In this document: positions 21,640-33,430 of the stretch, piece after piece | How positions within the stretch are numbered: the first letter of the stretch is position 1 | Layout of the letters: the number at the start of each line of letters is the position of its first letter | Source of the DNA: Conus ventricosus | Lineage: Eukaryota; Mollusca; Gastropoda; Neogastropoda; Conidae | Direction of reading: 5' to 3' | Assembly (NCBI GenBank): GCA_018398815.1 | Contig: CM031616.1 | Location: 69,316,236-69,380,235, forward strand | Length of the DNA: 64,000 bases | Position numbers and translations under genes: made by a program | Notes under the pieces: generated by a model | What the model saw: the letters and a program-made list of their open reading frames with translations, nothing else | Databases searched by the model: none | Told to the model about the DNA's origin: nothing

Positions 21640-24587
21640 CACACGGCGGAATACAGATCGGGTTGGTTCTCGAATTTGTTTTGAATGAGGGTCAAAGCCC
21701 CAGTGCACTAGGCAGGATTCTGCGGTTCTGGGAACCGTCTGATATACTAATTTAGAGACATTTTCAGCCTGCGGTTGGACAGTGCGGGTTCACCTGCCTT
21801 TGCGTCCCGGTGTACACAGGGGTGGTGCTGAATGCTCCAAGACAGGACGACGCCCTTGCGTGGTGGCTAGGGTCCAAAGTTTGCGGTAAGGGGTCTTGCA
21901 GAGCCGTACACCGCACAACCATAAGCCAATTTGGAAGGACCAAGGCCCTGTAGAGGTGCAGCACGTTTTCATATCAGCGCCCCAGTCGGTGTGTGCTGCT
22001 CGACCGCAGAAAGTATCAGAGCTTTCTGGCACGGACGTTTTGAAGGTATTTGATGTGGATGAGAAAGTAGAGTTTTTTGGACCCCCAAAACAATCACCTC
22101 CCAGGAATTTGGTTCTTTTACAACTCGGAATGGTGGGAACTGTCTAGACGCCTTTCAGGCTTCATCAAAGAATCGACGAAAATTGTGGAATGAATTGACT
22201 GAGTCTTGGTGCGGGAGCAGGTAAACCCGTTTTCCTCGGCCCACTGTTGGATTCTGTTGACGCACCGTTGGCAGTGAGCTGTACACTGTAGTAAGAAGTC
22301 CAACTGATACAGCGCCAAAGTCCTCCAACAAAGAGAGAGAGACTCAGTGCCCAGTCTTACCGATTGGACACTGTTTTCTTTTAATGCTGAAAAGGGCGGT
22401 GAGAAGCAGAAAGGTGCTCCCTGAGGAACACCCAACCTCTGCCCATGAATGTCCGCGATTGTGGTGCATCACGCACCTGGACACTGTCGATCGGCTAACA
22501 ACGTTTTGAATGCCACAGAGGCAGGTGGACCCCGAAACCCACGTCTGTGCCGGTCCATGCGGATCCTGTTGTCCCACGTAGTGACGTACGCCTTTTCGAG
22601 GTCGAAACCGACTCGCGACACATGAGCTTGTTCGAAGCATTGCGGATGGTGGTTTTCCGAGGATTAAAATGGTCACCCCGTAGTGGTGCTTCCGCAAACC
22701 CGCCACTGTTCACTGGCAAAAGACCTCGGTTTCCAGCTGCCACATCAGACGGGACAGTTGGACCATCATTTCCATCAGCTTACCGGGGCACAGTGGTCAG
22801 AGCGAATTTGGGCGGGTACTTGGCACGGGTTGGTAAGGTCCTTTCCCGGCTTTGGACTGGACTGATCGGCTTCCGCCCGGAGGGGGGAACGGGCCCTGTG
22901 GTCCCGCTTCTGGTTATCGCCTTGGCGACGAGTTTGGGAGTTTCTGGGCCCCTGATTTAACCCCCTGGGCTCATGAACTGTCTCCCGGGACCAGGGGCCG
23001 AATCAGTGCAGGTTTGTAAGCTTTCATATTCAGTCCCCGCACGCCCCCGGGAAGCTTTATAGGTTTCGCGTAGATATGCTAGGGAAATGGTCTGCGATTT
23101 CTCTCTAATCTCATGTTTCTAAAACAGCTGCAGCACTTTCTTTTGACGATGAGGCGTTCTGTTGGCTGGTGGAGGCCAACGATTGGCAACCGCTTGTTTG
23201 TCAGTGATCAGAGCATCAGCACGTTTCAAGTGATGAATGGAGGGGTTGGTGTTCTCCCTTTGATTTTTCTAATGATGTTCCAAACTTTTATCTTGGCAAG
23301 TTGTAGATGTCACCTGGCAGAACATTTCTCAGGGACGACGTTTACTGTTTCCTTTTGAAAGTGTATCTCGCTTTTCGGCACCGGAGGTTTCTGCTGGGCT
23401 CTAGGTTGGGACCCGGCAGGTCGTTGGCATACCCGACGCTGAGCCGTTGCGAACCTTTTGAAATGTTGTTGGCAGTCTGAAATTGAACCAGGGTGTTTAT
23501 GGCATTTGGAGTTTGTCGGGAAAGACACTGGACTACAGGTTTTAGCCCCGTTGATCACAGTGTTAGTCAGCGATTTCTGCTGGGTTGGACTTGAAGCAAA
23601 ATCAGTTGTCTTGGAATTCTGTGCAATAGTGGCTCGGAAAAATATGCGCCTCCCAGTTTTGTTTCTTATACTTGCGCTGTTGAGTACAGATACGGTGTTC
23701 AGGTATTAGGGTTGTAGAAGACAGGACTGGGAATGGTCATCGTGCGCTTTCATGGGACGTCCCATCATAGGTCCAGGACCAGCGAGGGGTCCACCAAATC
23801 GACCAATCTAAACCCGAAGTGCTCCTGTGGAAGAGTGGAGGTTAAGTTGTGAGCTCCATCGTTCGCCAACACAAGTCAAAATTCAGAAAGGAATCTCAAG
23901 AAGCAGACTCTGGGCTGATGACATGACACTACCCCAAAGAGGATTGGACGTTAAGTTCACCCCCCCCCAGCCCCCCCCCCCCCCGGACGCGGGAAGTTCT
24001 CCGATCAGACTGACAAGGTCCTGACGACCAACGGGCCAGACGGTGGCGATTACCGTGAGCCAGATTGGGACAGTCTTGTGGAGAGTGTTCTCGCACTACA
24101 GCCTGAAGGGAGTAGTCAGAGGCCATGGACTAAACAGCACAAGTTTTATGTAAAGCGGGCAACCACACAGCCAGTCCGAAGTGGCATGGTGTGCGCGGTT
24201 TGGATAGAACATTAAAGCCAGAAAAGTGCAGGTTTCTGGTTGATTTGTGTTTCCTGAAGAGCCACGACGGAGGGAGAAGGTGTCTCTCCCAGTGGGACGG
24301 CGGCGAGGACGGCGCGAGGGAGGAGGTGGGCGCAGGCCGAGGGGGGGGGGGGGAAAGGCCCGGCGGGGGGGGAGGGCGGCATGCGCCCGCCCCTCTCGGG
24401 TGGGAGTGGGGGTGTATTTTTTGGTTTTGTTTTTATTCTGGAATAAGATTTTCGTTTTGTTTTCTGTCTCATTTTCTTCTTGCTTTTTTTTTTTTCCTTT
24501 CTTTCCTAGCTTGACACAGAAGCTGCAGCCTCTCAACAAATGTGCACTTTCGGCCACGGTCTATTCAATGGATTATTTTCTATCCAT
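21640..24587 (-). pseudogene. LINE ORF2 (endonuclease-reverse transcriptase), broken
   Basis: The likely start is the ATG at 24587, followed by KIIQWN-RGLK, the opening of an AP-type endonuclease. The rest of that domain is disrupted by the G-rich tract at 24285-24410. The linker near 23350-23130 has KVWNIIRKIKGE. RT motifs near 22750-22400 include VSRVGFDLEKAYVTTWDNRI (catalytic Asp), RGFRGPPASVAFKTLLADRQ and GVPQGAPF. Then NRIQQWAEENGFT (about 22250) and the post-RT block YGCVVYGSARPLT with HHAGLRLCLGAF (about 21950-21850). In life it nicks the target and copies the element RNA. Frame changes occur every 100-200 bases, more than ordinary decay of a recent copy would give. Confidence 0.65.
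24285..24410 (+). repeat. G-rich, quadruplex-prone CpG tract
   Basis: Dense G runs (13 G, 8 G and many shorter) with CpGs, interrupting the endonuclease region of the minus-strand LINE. It could be an expanded low-complexity tract or a badly read homopolymer region. Confidence 0.7.
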
Positions 24588-24655
24588 GGTGCAGAGACGA
24601 ATAAAATCTTGTAACTACATTCACCAGCAGTTCCTTTTCAATCCTGTCCACCTCT

Positions 24656-25950
24656 CTAGATCTGAGGCGCTGCAATTGTTGGGGTTTCTCTCGCTTTTTT
24701 CTTCGATCTGTTAACCTCTAGGTGCTTTTCTTTATAGGCGGCGATTTTGTTTAACTCCCAACCCCCCCGTCCCTTGATGACCGCTGGCAGGGTGCCTGTG
24801 GAGGATTTTGAGGGGGTGGGCTTGTCTAGTCTTTCAATAACTTCTACTGTCCTGCCGCCTGCAAGGGCCTGTTCATCCTTATGGCCCCTCTGGTTTGGGG
24901 GCCGGGCGTCAGGTTTTGAAGCCCGAGTGTTATCTGAAGGCGATGAAGTGGGGGTCTTCGCGGTGCGTTTTCTGCCTAGAGGACAGACTGGGTTCCTGGC
25001 TTCACTCAGCCACAACGAGGATTGGCCCGTCTGCACGCGATGCTGACTGTCGTTGGCTTCCGTTCTGCGGCTGCAAACGAGAGACCCAGCAGTCGGCTTG
25101 ACTTTTCATTACCATCTTTTTCGCCTCCACCAAACGGGCTTCTCTGTTCAGTCTTTATTCTCTGAATTTCTTTTCCTTCACCCCGTTTGGGCAGGTCTTG
25201 ATGCCGCAGGGTGCTTGCCTCCACCGTTGGCACAGAGTGGTGGACAGTCACACACACCTGGTGGACTGGCTGGCAGCAGGTCCCACACACCTCTTCTTCG
25301 TGCCTCTGACTTCCCCTGGCCCGCACCTCAGCACTTGACGCACGCGTAGCGGCCGCCCCCACCCCCCCCCCAGGACGGGATGTCGAGCGACACTGAGCCT
25401 CTCAGGTAGCCCAACCGTGATCGACTCCGGTAGAGAGGTAGAAGCAACCGGTCACTACAGCGGGTTGTCAGTTGGGACTATGTCCATGCCTTTGCGTACA
25501 AGCACACGAAGAACGGGGGTCCCTACCTTGCGATGCCCGTTCCGCCTTGTTTCTGCCTCAACTTCCTCTCAGTCTCTGCACCGGATTACTCCCCTGGAAG
25601 AGTTCAACTTATTTTGCGGCGACCCCTGATCGGTCGGATCAATCCCCGTCGTCGACTTAAGACGCTTTTCGAGTGCATCTTGGACGGGCACTCAACACGA
25701 AGTGACCGTTCCTCCGTCTTTTTGCCACTCTTCAGGTTTGCCGCTCTGCGACCATTTCTTCCTTTCTCGATCGCAACAAGGACTCCGGCGTCGAGGCTCT
25801 TATCTTCCACCGCTCCCTCACCATCAGCCAACTGGGCAGAACGCTGAAAGGTTTCTTGTCTCAAGTTCAGGTCCGTATCGGTGTTCCGTTTCCGACAACT
25901 GCTGTATCTTTTTTTTGTTTTAGTTGCCATGATTGTATTCATCAACATTC
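24656..25950 (-). pseudogene. LINE ORF1 with zinc knuckles, broken
   Basis: The minus-strand sense includes LNSSRGVIRCRD (about 25590), then RKGMDIVPTDNP (about 25480) and LPESITVGLPERLSV (about 25410). Next is a Cys/His region, EVCGTC-QPVHQ-VCVTV and CANGGGKHPAASRP (about 25290-25200), then EKEIQRIKTEQRSPFG (about 25170-25130). This order, an RRM-like part followed by CCHC knuckles and a KEIQRIKTEQ tail, is that of Jockey-type gag-like proteins, which bind the element RNA. It is split over all three frames. Confidence 0.6.
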
Positions 25951-26674
25951 GTCTCTTGATATCCACCCCACCACCGAGTCCCAACACGGGGGATGCCCTT
26001 TTATCCGGAATCCAGTATATCAGGGCACCAGGAGTTTCACAAGCGCTATACCCCCGGTCTGAAAAGCGTCCTGCCACCGACAGCTCCCACCCCGTATGCC
26101 CCCCGCGCCCCGCTTCTTGCCTGAGCCTAGGGCATGCCACGCGCCCCGCCGCTGCTCGAACGTGAGCCCCTTCAACCCCGTCTTAGAGGACGTCCGGGCC
26201 AAAGAGGTGAGAAGACTGATGACCGCAGTCACATCAGCGGTCTCAACTCCGGATCCTTTCTCCCCCCATCCCAGGACCCGCACCGCACGGCAACCAGGTG
26301 GGCTCCACGCAGCCCCCGAGAGAACGGCCTGTGGAACAGAAGGCTTGAAGGGGAGACGGAGGAAAGAAAAGCTCCGTTAAGAAAGGCAGCAAAGGACGCC
26401 TCGGACAGGTGGGTTTACTATTTGTCTGGGCCTCACTCCTCACCTTTCTGGACCTGGGAGAGACCCTACGGGCATCAAATTCCTCCCAAGTAATGCTTGG
26501 CAGTCGCAACTTGGCTATAAGGGCCTAAGCAGTGTTCACAACTCACCATTCTAGCCGAGTTTTGATGCCCCGTAGCACAGCTAAAACGCTCACAGGACCC
26601 ACGCCAGCCTCCGCCCACGGGCAAGGTAGCAACCCCCGGAGGGAACATCCCAGGTCCCGTGCCAACCGCGTGAA

Positions 26675-26980
26675 GTCCTCATACCGTGTGTGCCACCCTT
26701 TGCCTGGACCACTGTTGACACCTGCGGCTCATTGCGTGGCCCAGGTGGTGATGGTCCCAGGCACCCCAGCCCACCTGGCCGATGCCTGGTGAGTTGAGCC
26801 GCTGTGCTGGTCGTGGACGCCGGGGCGTCCCCCGTCTGCCAAGTTTCATCCCCAAACCTGTTCTATTGGGTTTAAATCGGGATGAGGGCTGGCCAGGGCC
26901 GCCCAATGACGTTGTTAGCTGACGAAATGCTGGGTGGCTGGCGCGAGTTGGTCTTTGCCTTGTCCTGTTGGGCGTCCAGT
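26675..26980 (-). mobile_element. Tc1/mariner-like transposase fragment
   Basis: On the minus strand the DNA encodes QQDKARP (near 26970), then WPAL-S/I-P-DLNPIEQVWDE in alternating frames (near 26910-26850), a GRR-V-RR block, and QAKGGTHG (near 26690). This is the DDE-region signature of Tc1-like transposases, with the middle Asp in QQD-ARP and the final acidic residue in NPIE. Indels occur every 20-40 bases. Confidence 0.55.
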
Positions 26981-27224
26981 TTGGTGATGCGGGCAAACAA
27001 AAGGAACGACATGGGGTCTGACCCCTGGTGGATGTTAGCGCTGTGCATTGACCCAGTCTGCGACCAGGCCAATGTTACTGACGATGACTTGTCTATGGTG
27101 TGGATCCTGCCCACTGCCCCCCCCATATCCTACTGTTCGGGCCTCCCCAGGTGTTCCGTCCCCACACAGGAGTCAGCATAGGTTCACCCGGTCGCGCCAA
27201 TGCTGACCCGACCATCCGGCCAAC

Positions 27225-27290
27225 AACACAACCTTCGTGGTACTTATTCGCTCCTCATCACGGCCATTCTGATCACTATGTCATCACGAT
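27225..27290 (+). repeat. Diverged copy of the 73-bp repeat unit of 20.03-20.25 kb
   Basis: Shares CGTGGTACTTAT, GCTCCTCATC and GGCC-TTCTGAT-ACTATG in the same order. It shows that the tandem unit is also an interspersed sequence. Confidence 0.6.
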
Positions 27291-29630
27291 TCCATGAAGC
27301 ATGACCAAGTGACAGGGGCGGCAACCTATCGTGAGCAGAGAACTCCAACAGCTCGGATGTCCTGAACATGCCCCAACACTCACACGTTTGGCCTTATGTG
27401 CATAACGATTGACAAAGTCTGTTCGTACACAGCTTGACAAGGTCCTGTAGGTTTTTATGAATCATACACACTCACCCACCGTTCTTCTTTTTGTGCACTG
27501 ACTGCACACACCCACCACACCGGCCACACAAAGGTAAGTGCTCCTGTTGTTGTTGGTTGTCGTTGTCGTCCCCGGCTACAAGACTCCCAGGGAGCATCCA
27601 AACAGCCGAAAGAGTACTTGAACCACCTATGTACAAATTCATCCGCCTGGGGATGAGAAACATTAGTGTGTGCCCGTTTTTGATTACCCCGCCACATGGG
27701 CAGCCACACTCCGACTTCGGGGGCCTTATAGCGGATGATATGTTATGTATAGGAGCTTGTCACAACTGCAGCAATCCCCGATCCCTTATGCAGCGCTTCC
27801 ACCCTTTTTTTTGATGTAGCCTTGGTGTTTCGCCTTCTGTCATTAGTCTGACACCGCCTTACAAGCCCACGGGCAAACGGTAAGTGCTACTGATTCAACT
27901 GGGAGACTGGAACCAGTCTGAGTCTGTTTTCCACCATTTAGCAATGAATGACCGTGAGAGTGTTGCCCCTATTTCCTGCCCAATACTACACGGTCCTTGG
28001 CGTGGTATGAAGGCAAGTGCAGCCAACAGCTTTGTACACCACCTCGCTCTGAAGGAACTCCCCATAGTTCTCTCTCATCTCATCTCACGCACACTGGTCC
28101 AAGTCTTAATTCTGTGCTACTTCATGCCGACTCTCACACTGACCTCAATGCTGTGTTTTCAATGGCCAACGTCCATGTGCGTTTGTCAAAGGTCAGGGCA
28201 CTGGCTTCTTTTAGATGGCCACACATTCTTCTCGCTGGGGGCTGAAGCATAGACATTAGCTTGTTATCGTTCCACAAAAATTTTTTTTTTTTGTGCTCAC
28301 ACCGTAATTTCCTGTGTCCAGACAGAACAAAAACCCATGGCAAGACATGGCAAGACTGGCCAGTCCGTTTTCAACCACAGAGTAATGTGTCTCTAGAGTG
28401 TTGCACATCTTCGCCAGCCTATCCGTCTTGGGGTCTGCTTTGCCGTCAGCCACCCCTGGCCTATGACAGGGGGCAGAAACACCGTGCATGCAGCCTCCGA
28501 TCTGATCGGAGCTTCCTTCTCATCTCTATTCTGCAGATGAAGACATTTACACATCGGAAAAAAAAACAAGTACAGATTCTGTGGGTGCTTTATGCCTTGC
28601 TCTTCCCAGTGACCTCCCGATCCGTTTCCTCTCACGCAATGCCATGATGAGTTTGGTCAAGGGTACTGGCACACAAGTTCCATGACGAATATCCCTGGCA
28701 CAGTGTGCGGCCGTCCAGAGCACCTTCGTTCCCACGTGGATCCGCGACTAAGCACCTTTTGTTGCTGGCCTGAGAGATTGCTGAGTCTGGAAACACACCT
28801 TTCATTTTCGCCACTATCTTGTCAGCCCCGCTCAGGGCACCGATTGTTTCCGCAGCTCAGCTCCACACAACGTCATCTGCGATTGGTGATCCTTCCGGTG
28901 TGTGGGTCCGACGGCTGCTCTCGCTGGGCTTCGTACACCACGAGGTGATCTTCAGGACTTGGAGGGGGCCACTGAGCTGTCTCTTAGTGCCATTTTCCCG
29001 GATATGGCGCTTGCCGTCTTTGCTCCCCCATGTCGATGGAGAAGTCTGAATTGCCCCCGGCGTATACACACTCCCGGTCCAGGTTTTTTGGATTGCAACA
29101 CCGCCCCGGCCCATTCGCGTGTATTTCATCGGAAACTTGCTTCTCGCCTTCTTGCAGTTGTGGCACAGTGGTTTTCGACCCCTCGTCGTCGGTTTCCCCC
29201 CCCCCCCCCAGTACTTCCAGCAAAACGTTTAGAAGATTCTCGCCCCTTTTTCACAATCGCCGGAAGCAACACATCGGTTGACACTTTGTCTTACAAGGCT
29301 GAACACAAAGGCTACGAATGGCGCGCCACAACAGCTGTGATGGGCGTCGTTGTTGGCCCCGCCCCACAATGACACTCGCACGTTCCGGACACCCCTCTGT
29401 GGTTTCGGGCTTGAGTCAAGGGGGAAGGTTACTCTGTGGTCTCGGACAGGTCTAGCAGTCGCCCAATTTTTCGAGGTTGGAATTTGCGTCGTTTATCACT
29501 ATTTCTTTTCCCTACTTTCGCACGGAAAACGTACCTCCGAAATGGGGGGTTCAATTTCCGTCCGCATTACGGGACGATACGAAGGGTAGGGTGGGGGCCA
29601 GGTATGTGTAGGATCCCCGCCGAGCAAGTA
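27290..29630. other. No recognised gene
   Basis: GC-rich DNA with short open frames on both strands. None has motifs I can name, and several C or G homopolymers are present. Confidence 0.6.
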
Positions 29631-30115
29631 TTAAACTTGTGTATAGCAATAAGGAAAATTACCTACCCAGAAGTGATGCGTTATTTTTGACCATATTGTG
29701 TGGTTCTACATATTTGCCTGACCCTTGTGCACCAGCTTTTCATGCACATCTATGTTATCTCAGGACACATAAAACTAGTCCTCCTTTGCTCTTAAAAGCA
29801 TTGTAGGACTTTGCAATTCAGTCCATCTCAAGAGCGCAGATATCTTACATTTTCATGACAACATCCATCATACCCCACGCCGCCCATTTTGGACCTGGCC
29901 GCTCGCCCATGCCGAACCACATTGCTGCCAGACGGCTATGCACAGCTGGCCATTCAGTTCGGTGCCGACTGTCACTCGTGGTTTAGCTGTGGTGGGGAGC
30001 GACCTGCAGAAAAAAAACCCCCTTTCCCTGCTGCATTCCCGGCTGGCCTCGCAGTGCAGGTAGCACCTGTACACTCCGCTGCCTCTCAAAACTAAGTAAC
30101 CTTGCTCTGACAAGC
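29630..30115 (+). repeat. 0.6-kb interspersed repeat R1, copy 1
   Basis: Aligns by eye with 36745-37340 (+) and 58674-59258 (-). Shared words include TATGTTATCT, GCCGAACCACATTGCTGCC, ACAGCTGGCCATTCAGTT and TCAAAACTAAGTAAC. This copy lacks the left 0.1 kb present in the other two. Confidence 0.75.
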
Positions 30116-31205
30116 CATGGGGGGTTGGGGGTGCCGCCCCTCAGACCGCATGAAGAACATTTCATCTCCGCCCCAGCCCTTTGTGGCCCTCTCTCTGCCA
30201 CCCCCCGTTAATACTCACTATCTATACAAAAAGACACCCCAATCCCGCCAAAATCTGCCTTCCCGCTTTAACTATCACACTGCAATCTTATGCCAATTAC
30301 TTAGAATCCATTAAACTTCAGTGCAACCTCAAACCAAAATAGGGGACTGTCACTTCTTCACAGTGATGTTAAACAGACGATAGTGGCAACTTTCATATTA
30401 CTTACTTTATACGTTCCAAGAATGCGGAATTTTTTCATTTTTTTTAAAATCTTACATGGGCTTATTTAGCTGAGCGTACTGTCTGCATCGCCACTGGACT
30501 GGAAACAAACACTGCGCAAATCAAAAGGCAGTGGGGCCAGGCCTACCCTAGGCAACTCAGTGGTGATGGCACTGAGGCTCTGAAAACTAACCGCCCACGG
30601 GTTACGTCACTGGATAGAATGGATGTATGATTCAGTGGACTTCCATCTCTACACATGTCTGTCTCCTGGGAATGCATCGATAGACCTTTTTACCCTTTTG
30701 ACTAGTACACAAGCTTCGCTGCATATAACACACCATCGCGCCCATTCTTTCCCTCTTCCGAAGCTATTTTCTGAACCGATGATAATTCTTCATCTCCTCC
30801 TCCATTCATTTCCTCACTCGTTTTTCTTTGGTCACTGTTGCTCTTCCGCTGCTTGCTTGTCGTACTCCGCTCCTTTTTGCCAAACCTACGCATGAATGCT
30901 GATACTTATGGCTTCGCGCACTGAACACAAGATGGCGGATTTCAAATCCGAGTGGCGCACAAACCGGACTCGGAACCCGGAACACCGCACTGGAACACAA
31001 AACCAGGTGGGAACAATTAGCTCTTACAGCGTCTCCTACCCCTGCACACACCACCCCCACCAACACAACACACACACCCACACAACACACACACACCCCC
31101 AGCGCACGAGTGCGAGAGCGGCAAGCACACTTAAAATTCGTTTTGACAAAACATTGGTGTTTGTCTCAACTCGCCATACATATTACACTTAGTACTACAA
31201 TGAAA
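30116..31205. other. No recognised gene
   Basis: Unassigned. A CA-rich tract lies at about 31040-31100, and AAGATGGCGG, a good YY1-type core, is at about 30929. No associated transcript structure is seen. Confidence 0.5.
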
Positions 31206-31211
31206 TTCTTT

Positions 31212-31611
31212 TCATTCATTTCTTTCTGCGTCCGCAGGTGATCCTCTGCGGCCCCTGCTGTATAGACCAGGCCGTGGAGTTTTGTGAGTATGACCCTTTT
31301 CTATCCCGCCATTAGGCAGCATATCCATCTTCGGGAAGTGCATGCAATGTGATCAGTGTCTCCATTCCCAACGGCCAGACTGCTTTCTTCCGCAAAGTGG
31401 TGATGGATTTAACCTGTGTGCACGATGTCTGAGCGTGCAGGTTCCCACACCCGGCACCTCTGGTTTCTAGTCTCATTCGTAAGGCACTGTGTGGGGATAT
31501 TGAGTCAGAACCCAATGTTAACTCCGCGGGACAAATACCACCTATACCGCCTCGAACCCGCAACACCAGGGATCACGAGTCCGGCGCTCTCCAAATGAGC
31601 TATTCCGCCCC
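31212..31611 (-). mobile_element. tRNA-headed SINE, apparently full length
   Basis: The minus-strand 5' end reads like a tRNA: TAGCTCATTTGGAGAGCGCC is an A-box/D-loop region and GGGTTCGAGGC is a B box. It continues to CTTCCCGAAGATGG and GGGTCATACTCACAAAA, and ends in an ACGCAGAAAGAAATGAATG tail. The second half matches 46438-46585. The anticodon stem is imperfect, so it is a SINE head and not a tRNA gene. Confidence 0.75.
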
Positions 31612-33370
31612 ACGTAATAAAGCAAGCTATCCATTATTGTGGTCCCGCTTATTGTGCATCTCATTTCTTTCTTGTTTATCACCAAGTTACCATATGGATA
31701 TAACTTTCCTGTTCCCACTGTTCCAACAACAAACTCCGCGAATGTCCATTCAAACACACAAGAGGGGGAGGGGCGGCATTAATCCTATCAAGTAATCCCG
31801 TCTGCTCGGTTATAGTCCAGCGTTTCTTGCAGCATCCACACACTTTTTGCAGTGCTCGCCTTCCAAGCCCGCTATCAAAACCACCATTGCTTAGTTCCGC
31901 TTTTTTTCCACTAATAAAGCACAAGCTCACCAATGTGCCATTCGCAGCTTGCTTACTACTCCTGAAAAAAACAAAAAACGTTTAGAAAACTGCCAAACAT
32001 GCCACTGCTCAGTTTGTTGTCTTTTCCTGTTCCACTCCCCATCTCCGACCGTAGGACACACAGTTTTCTGCGCCCCATTTCCCGCTTTGTGACATGCAAC
32101 ACATCGCATTCCCCCTAGCCGCCACAGCTTGTGCCTCCAACACCAGCCGAAAACGAGTATTGATTGCCTCGCTTCCCTGCCTATTGCCTCCCACGGAAGA
32201 CTGGTCTCTGACGCTGCAGAACGCGCTGCGACAGACCACAAGGAACTACCAGGCAGAAACTCTTGAACAGGGGCCTGCAAATCTAGACTGGCAAAACTTA
32301 GATCGTCCCGACTTTCACGTGATTTGGCGTTTCACTTTTTTTTTTTCTCCGACGGGGACCCCTTTTTTTTTTAGTTTCGGATGTTCATTTTTCCTCAACT
32401 TCTGAAAGCCAGGTGGTTTTCTGGGCCATCTTGGATACGTGGAAATTCTCCACTTGCACATTTATTGTGGGCGATGATTGTGCTTGGTGGTCTATTTATA
32501 GCTCCAATTACTTCAAGCCAATCTCATTCCTGTCAGACTATCCAACGAACACACTGCATCTGCCCCAGCCCTGTAGGGTTTAATTGGAGAGGTGCCCTCC
32601 AGCACTCCTCATTCCACTAACTGTCAAGTACTGTTCTGAAACGATGCAAATAGATGCCCCCACAGGTAATATGGTCAACTCTTTACCCCCTCTCCTCCCG
32701 GAATGTTTGACAGCTAGTATACTGGTTGTTCCTAGAAACGCATGCGGTGCAGCCCTCCGCATCTCATTAATGCTAAGTTAGAAGTTGCTTCACTCTTTGT
32801 TTTCCATTTCTAAGGGGTATTTTCACCCCTAATTTGGACATTTTTAGGGTGAAAACTCTGTATCTTGGCCATGCAGTGGTCTATGAGTTTTTGTTTTCAA
32901 TTTTCCAAAGATTATCCTGGCTAAGCCAACCACTCTGCATTGTTGTAGTCTTCACTGCCTGGTACGTCGGATCTGTTACAGTTGTTTGCTCCGACGTTCT
33001 AGTTGTATAGTGAGGTGACTGCAGTGTTCTTGGCTCGACAAAGCAGCAATAGTTGCACTTCTTTTTCCTTTTAAGTTGTATCATACTCAGACAAGAAACT
33101 TCCGTGAACCATCCATGTATAATATGGCAAGAAGCAAATTAAGAGCTGGAATACTAGTTCTAAAGTAAACCCCACTGAATATTCCTGGATGCCTTTTCCA
33201 GTTCTTTGTGATTATGTGCATGGCAGGCCTTACCCCTGAATGATTCTTCTCTTGAATACCGATGGATCCGTCCATTCTATTTAGCAGACACACTGTACGA
33301 TCTGTGGACATGCACGCGTTTTGCTGATTTCAGTGAAAATGAATGATCATCAAATCAGTTGAACAGGCAT
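31612..33370. other. No recognised gene
   Basis: Short open frames only, none with a motif I can name on either strand. Confidence 0.5.
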
Positions 33371-33375
33371 GCAGA

Positions 33376-33430
33376 AGGTAATGTTGCTTATAGTAGCCCA
33401 GCCGACTGCAATGGCCATATCATGGCTGTA
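33376..33430 (+). repeat. Copy of A-tailed retroposon (core only)
   Basis: GTAATGTTGCTTATAGTAGC, then CCAGCCGACTGCA-TGGCCATATCATGGCTG. It is more diverged than the 20.4-kb copy and has no A tail. Confidence 0.7.

Larger units (their letters stand above)
21640..26140 (-). mobile_element. Near full-length gag+pol LINE (Jockey-like), frames shredded
   Basis: Read on the minus strand, pieces appear in the correct order for a two-ORF non-LTR element: gag-like ORF1 (about 25950-24656), then endonuclease, linker, RT and post-RT region (24587-21640). No frame stays open for long. The clade call (Jockey or a close relative) rests on the zinc-knuckle ORF1 and on the RT motif order. Confidence 0.7.
20820..30115. 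other. GC-rich mosaic of degraded mobile elements
   Basis: Base composition is clearly more GC-rich than the flanking DNA on both sides. Recognisable parts are a gag+pol LINE (21640-26140, minus), a Tc1-like fragment (26675-26980, minus), a repeat relative at 27225 and a 0.5-kb interspersed repeat at 29630. Nothing is recognised in 27290-29630. Confidence 0.6.

Noticed and set aside
24191..24714. Arg/Gly-rich plus-strand frames across the G-rich tract
   Set aside because: They depend on homopolymer G runs whose length is unreliable, and they lie antisense to LINE ORF2.
31530..31611. tRNA gene on the minus strand
   Set aside because: A and B boxes are present, but the anticodon and acceptor stems do not pair well and the sequence runs on into a SINE body.
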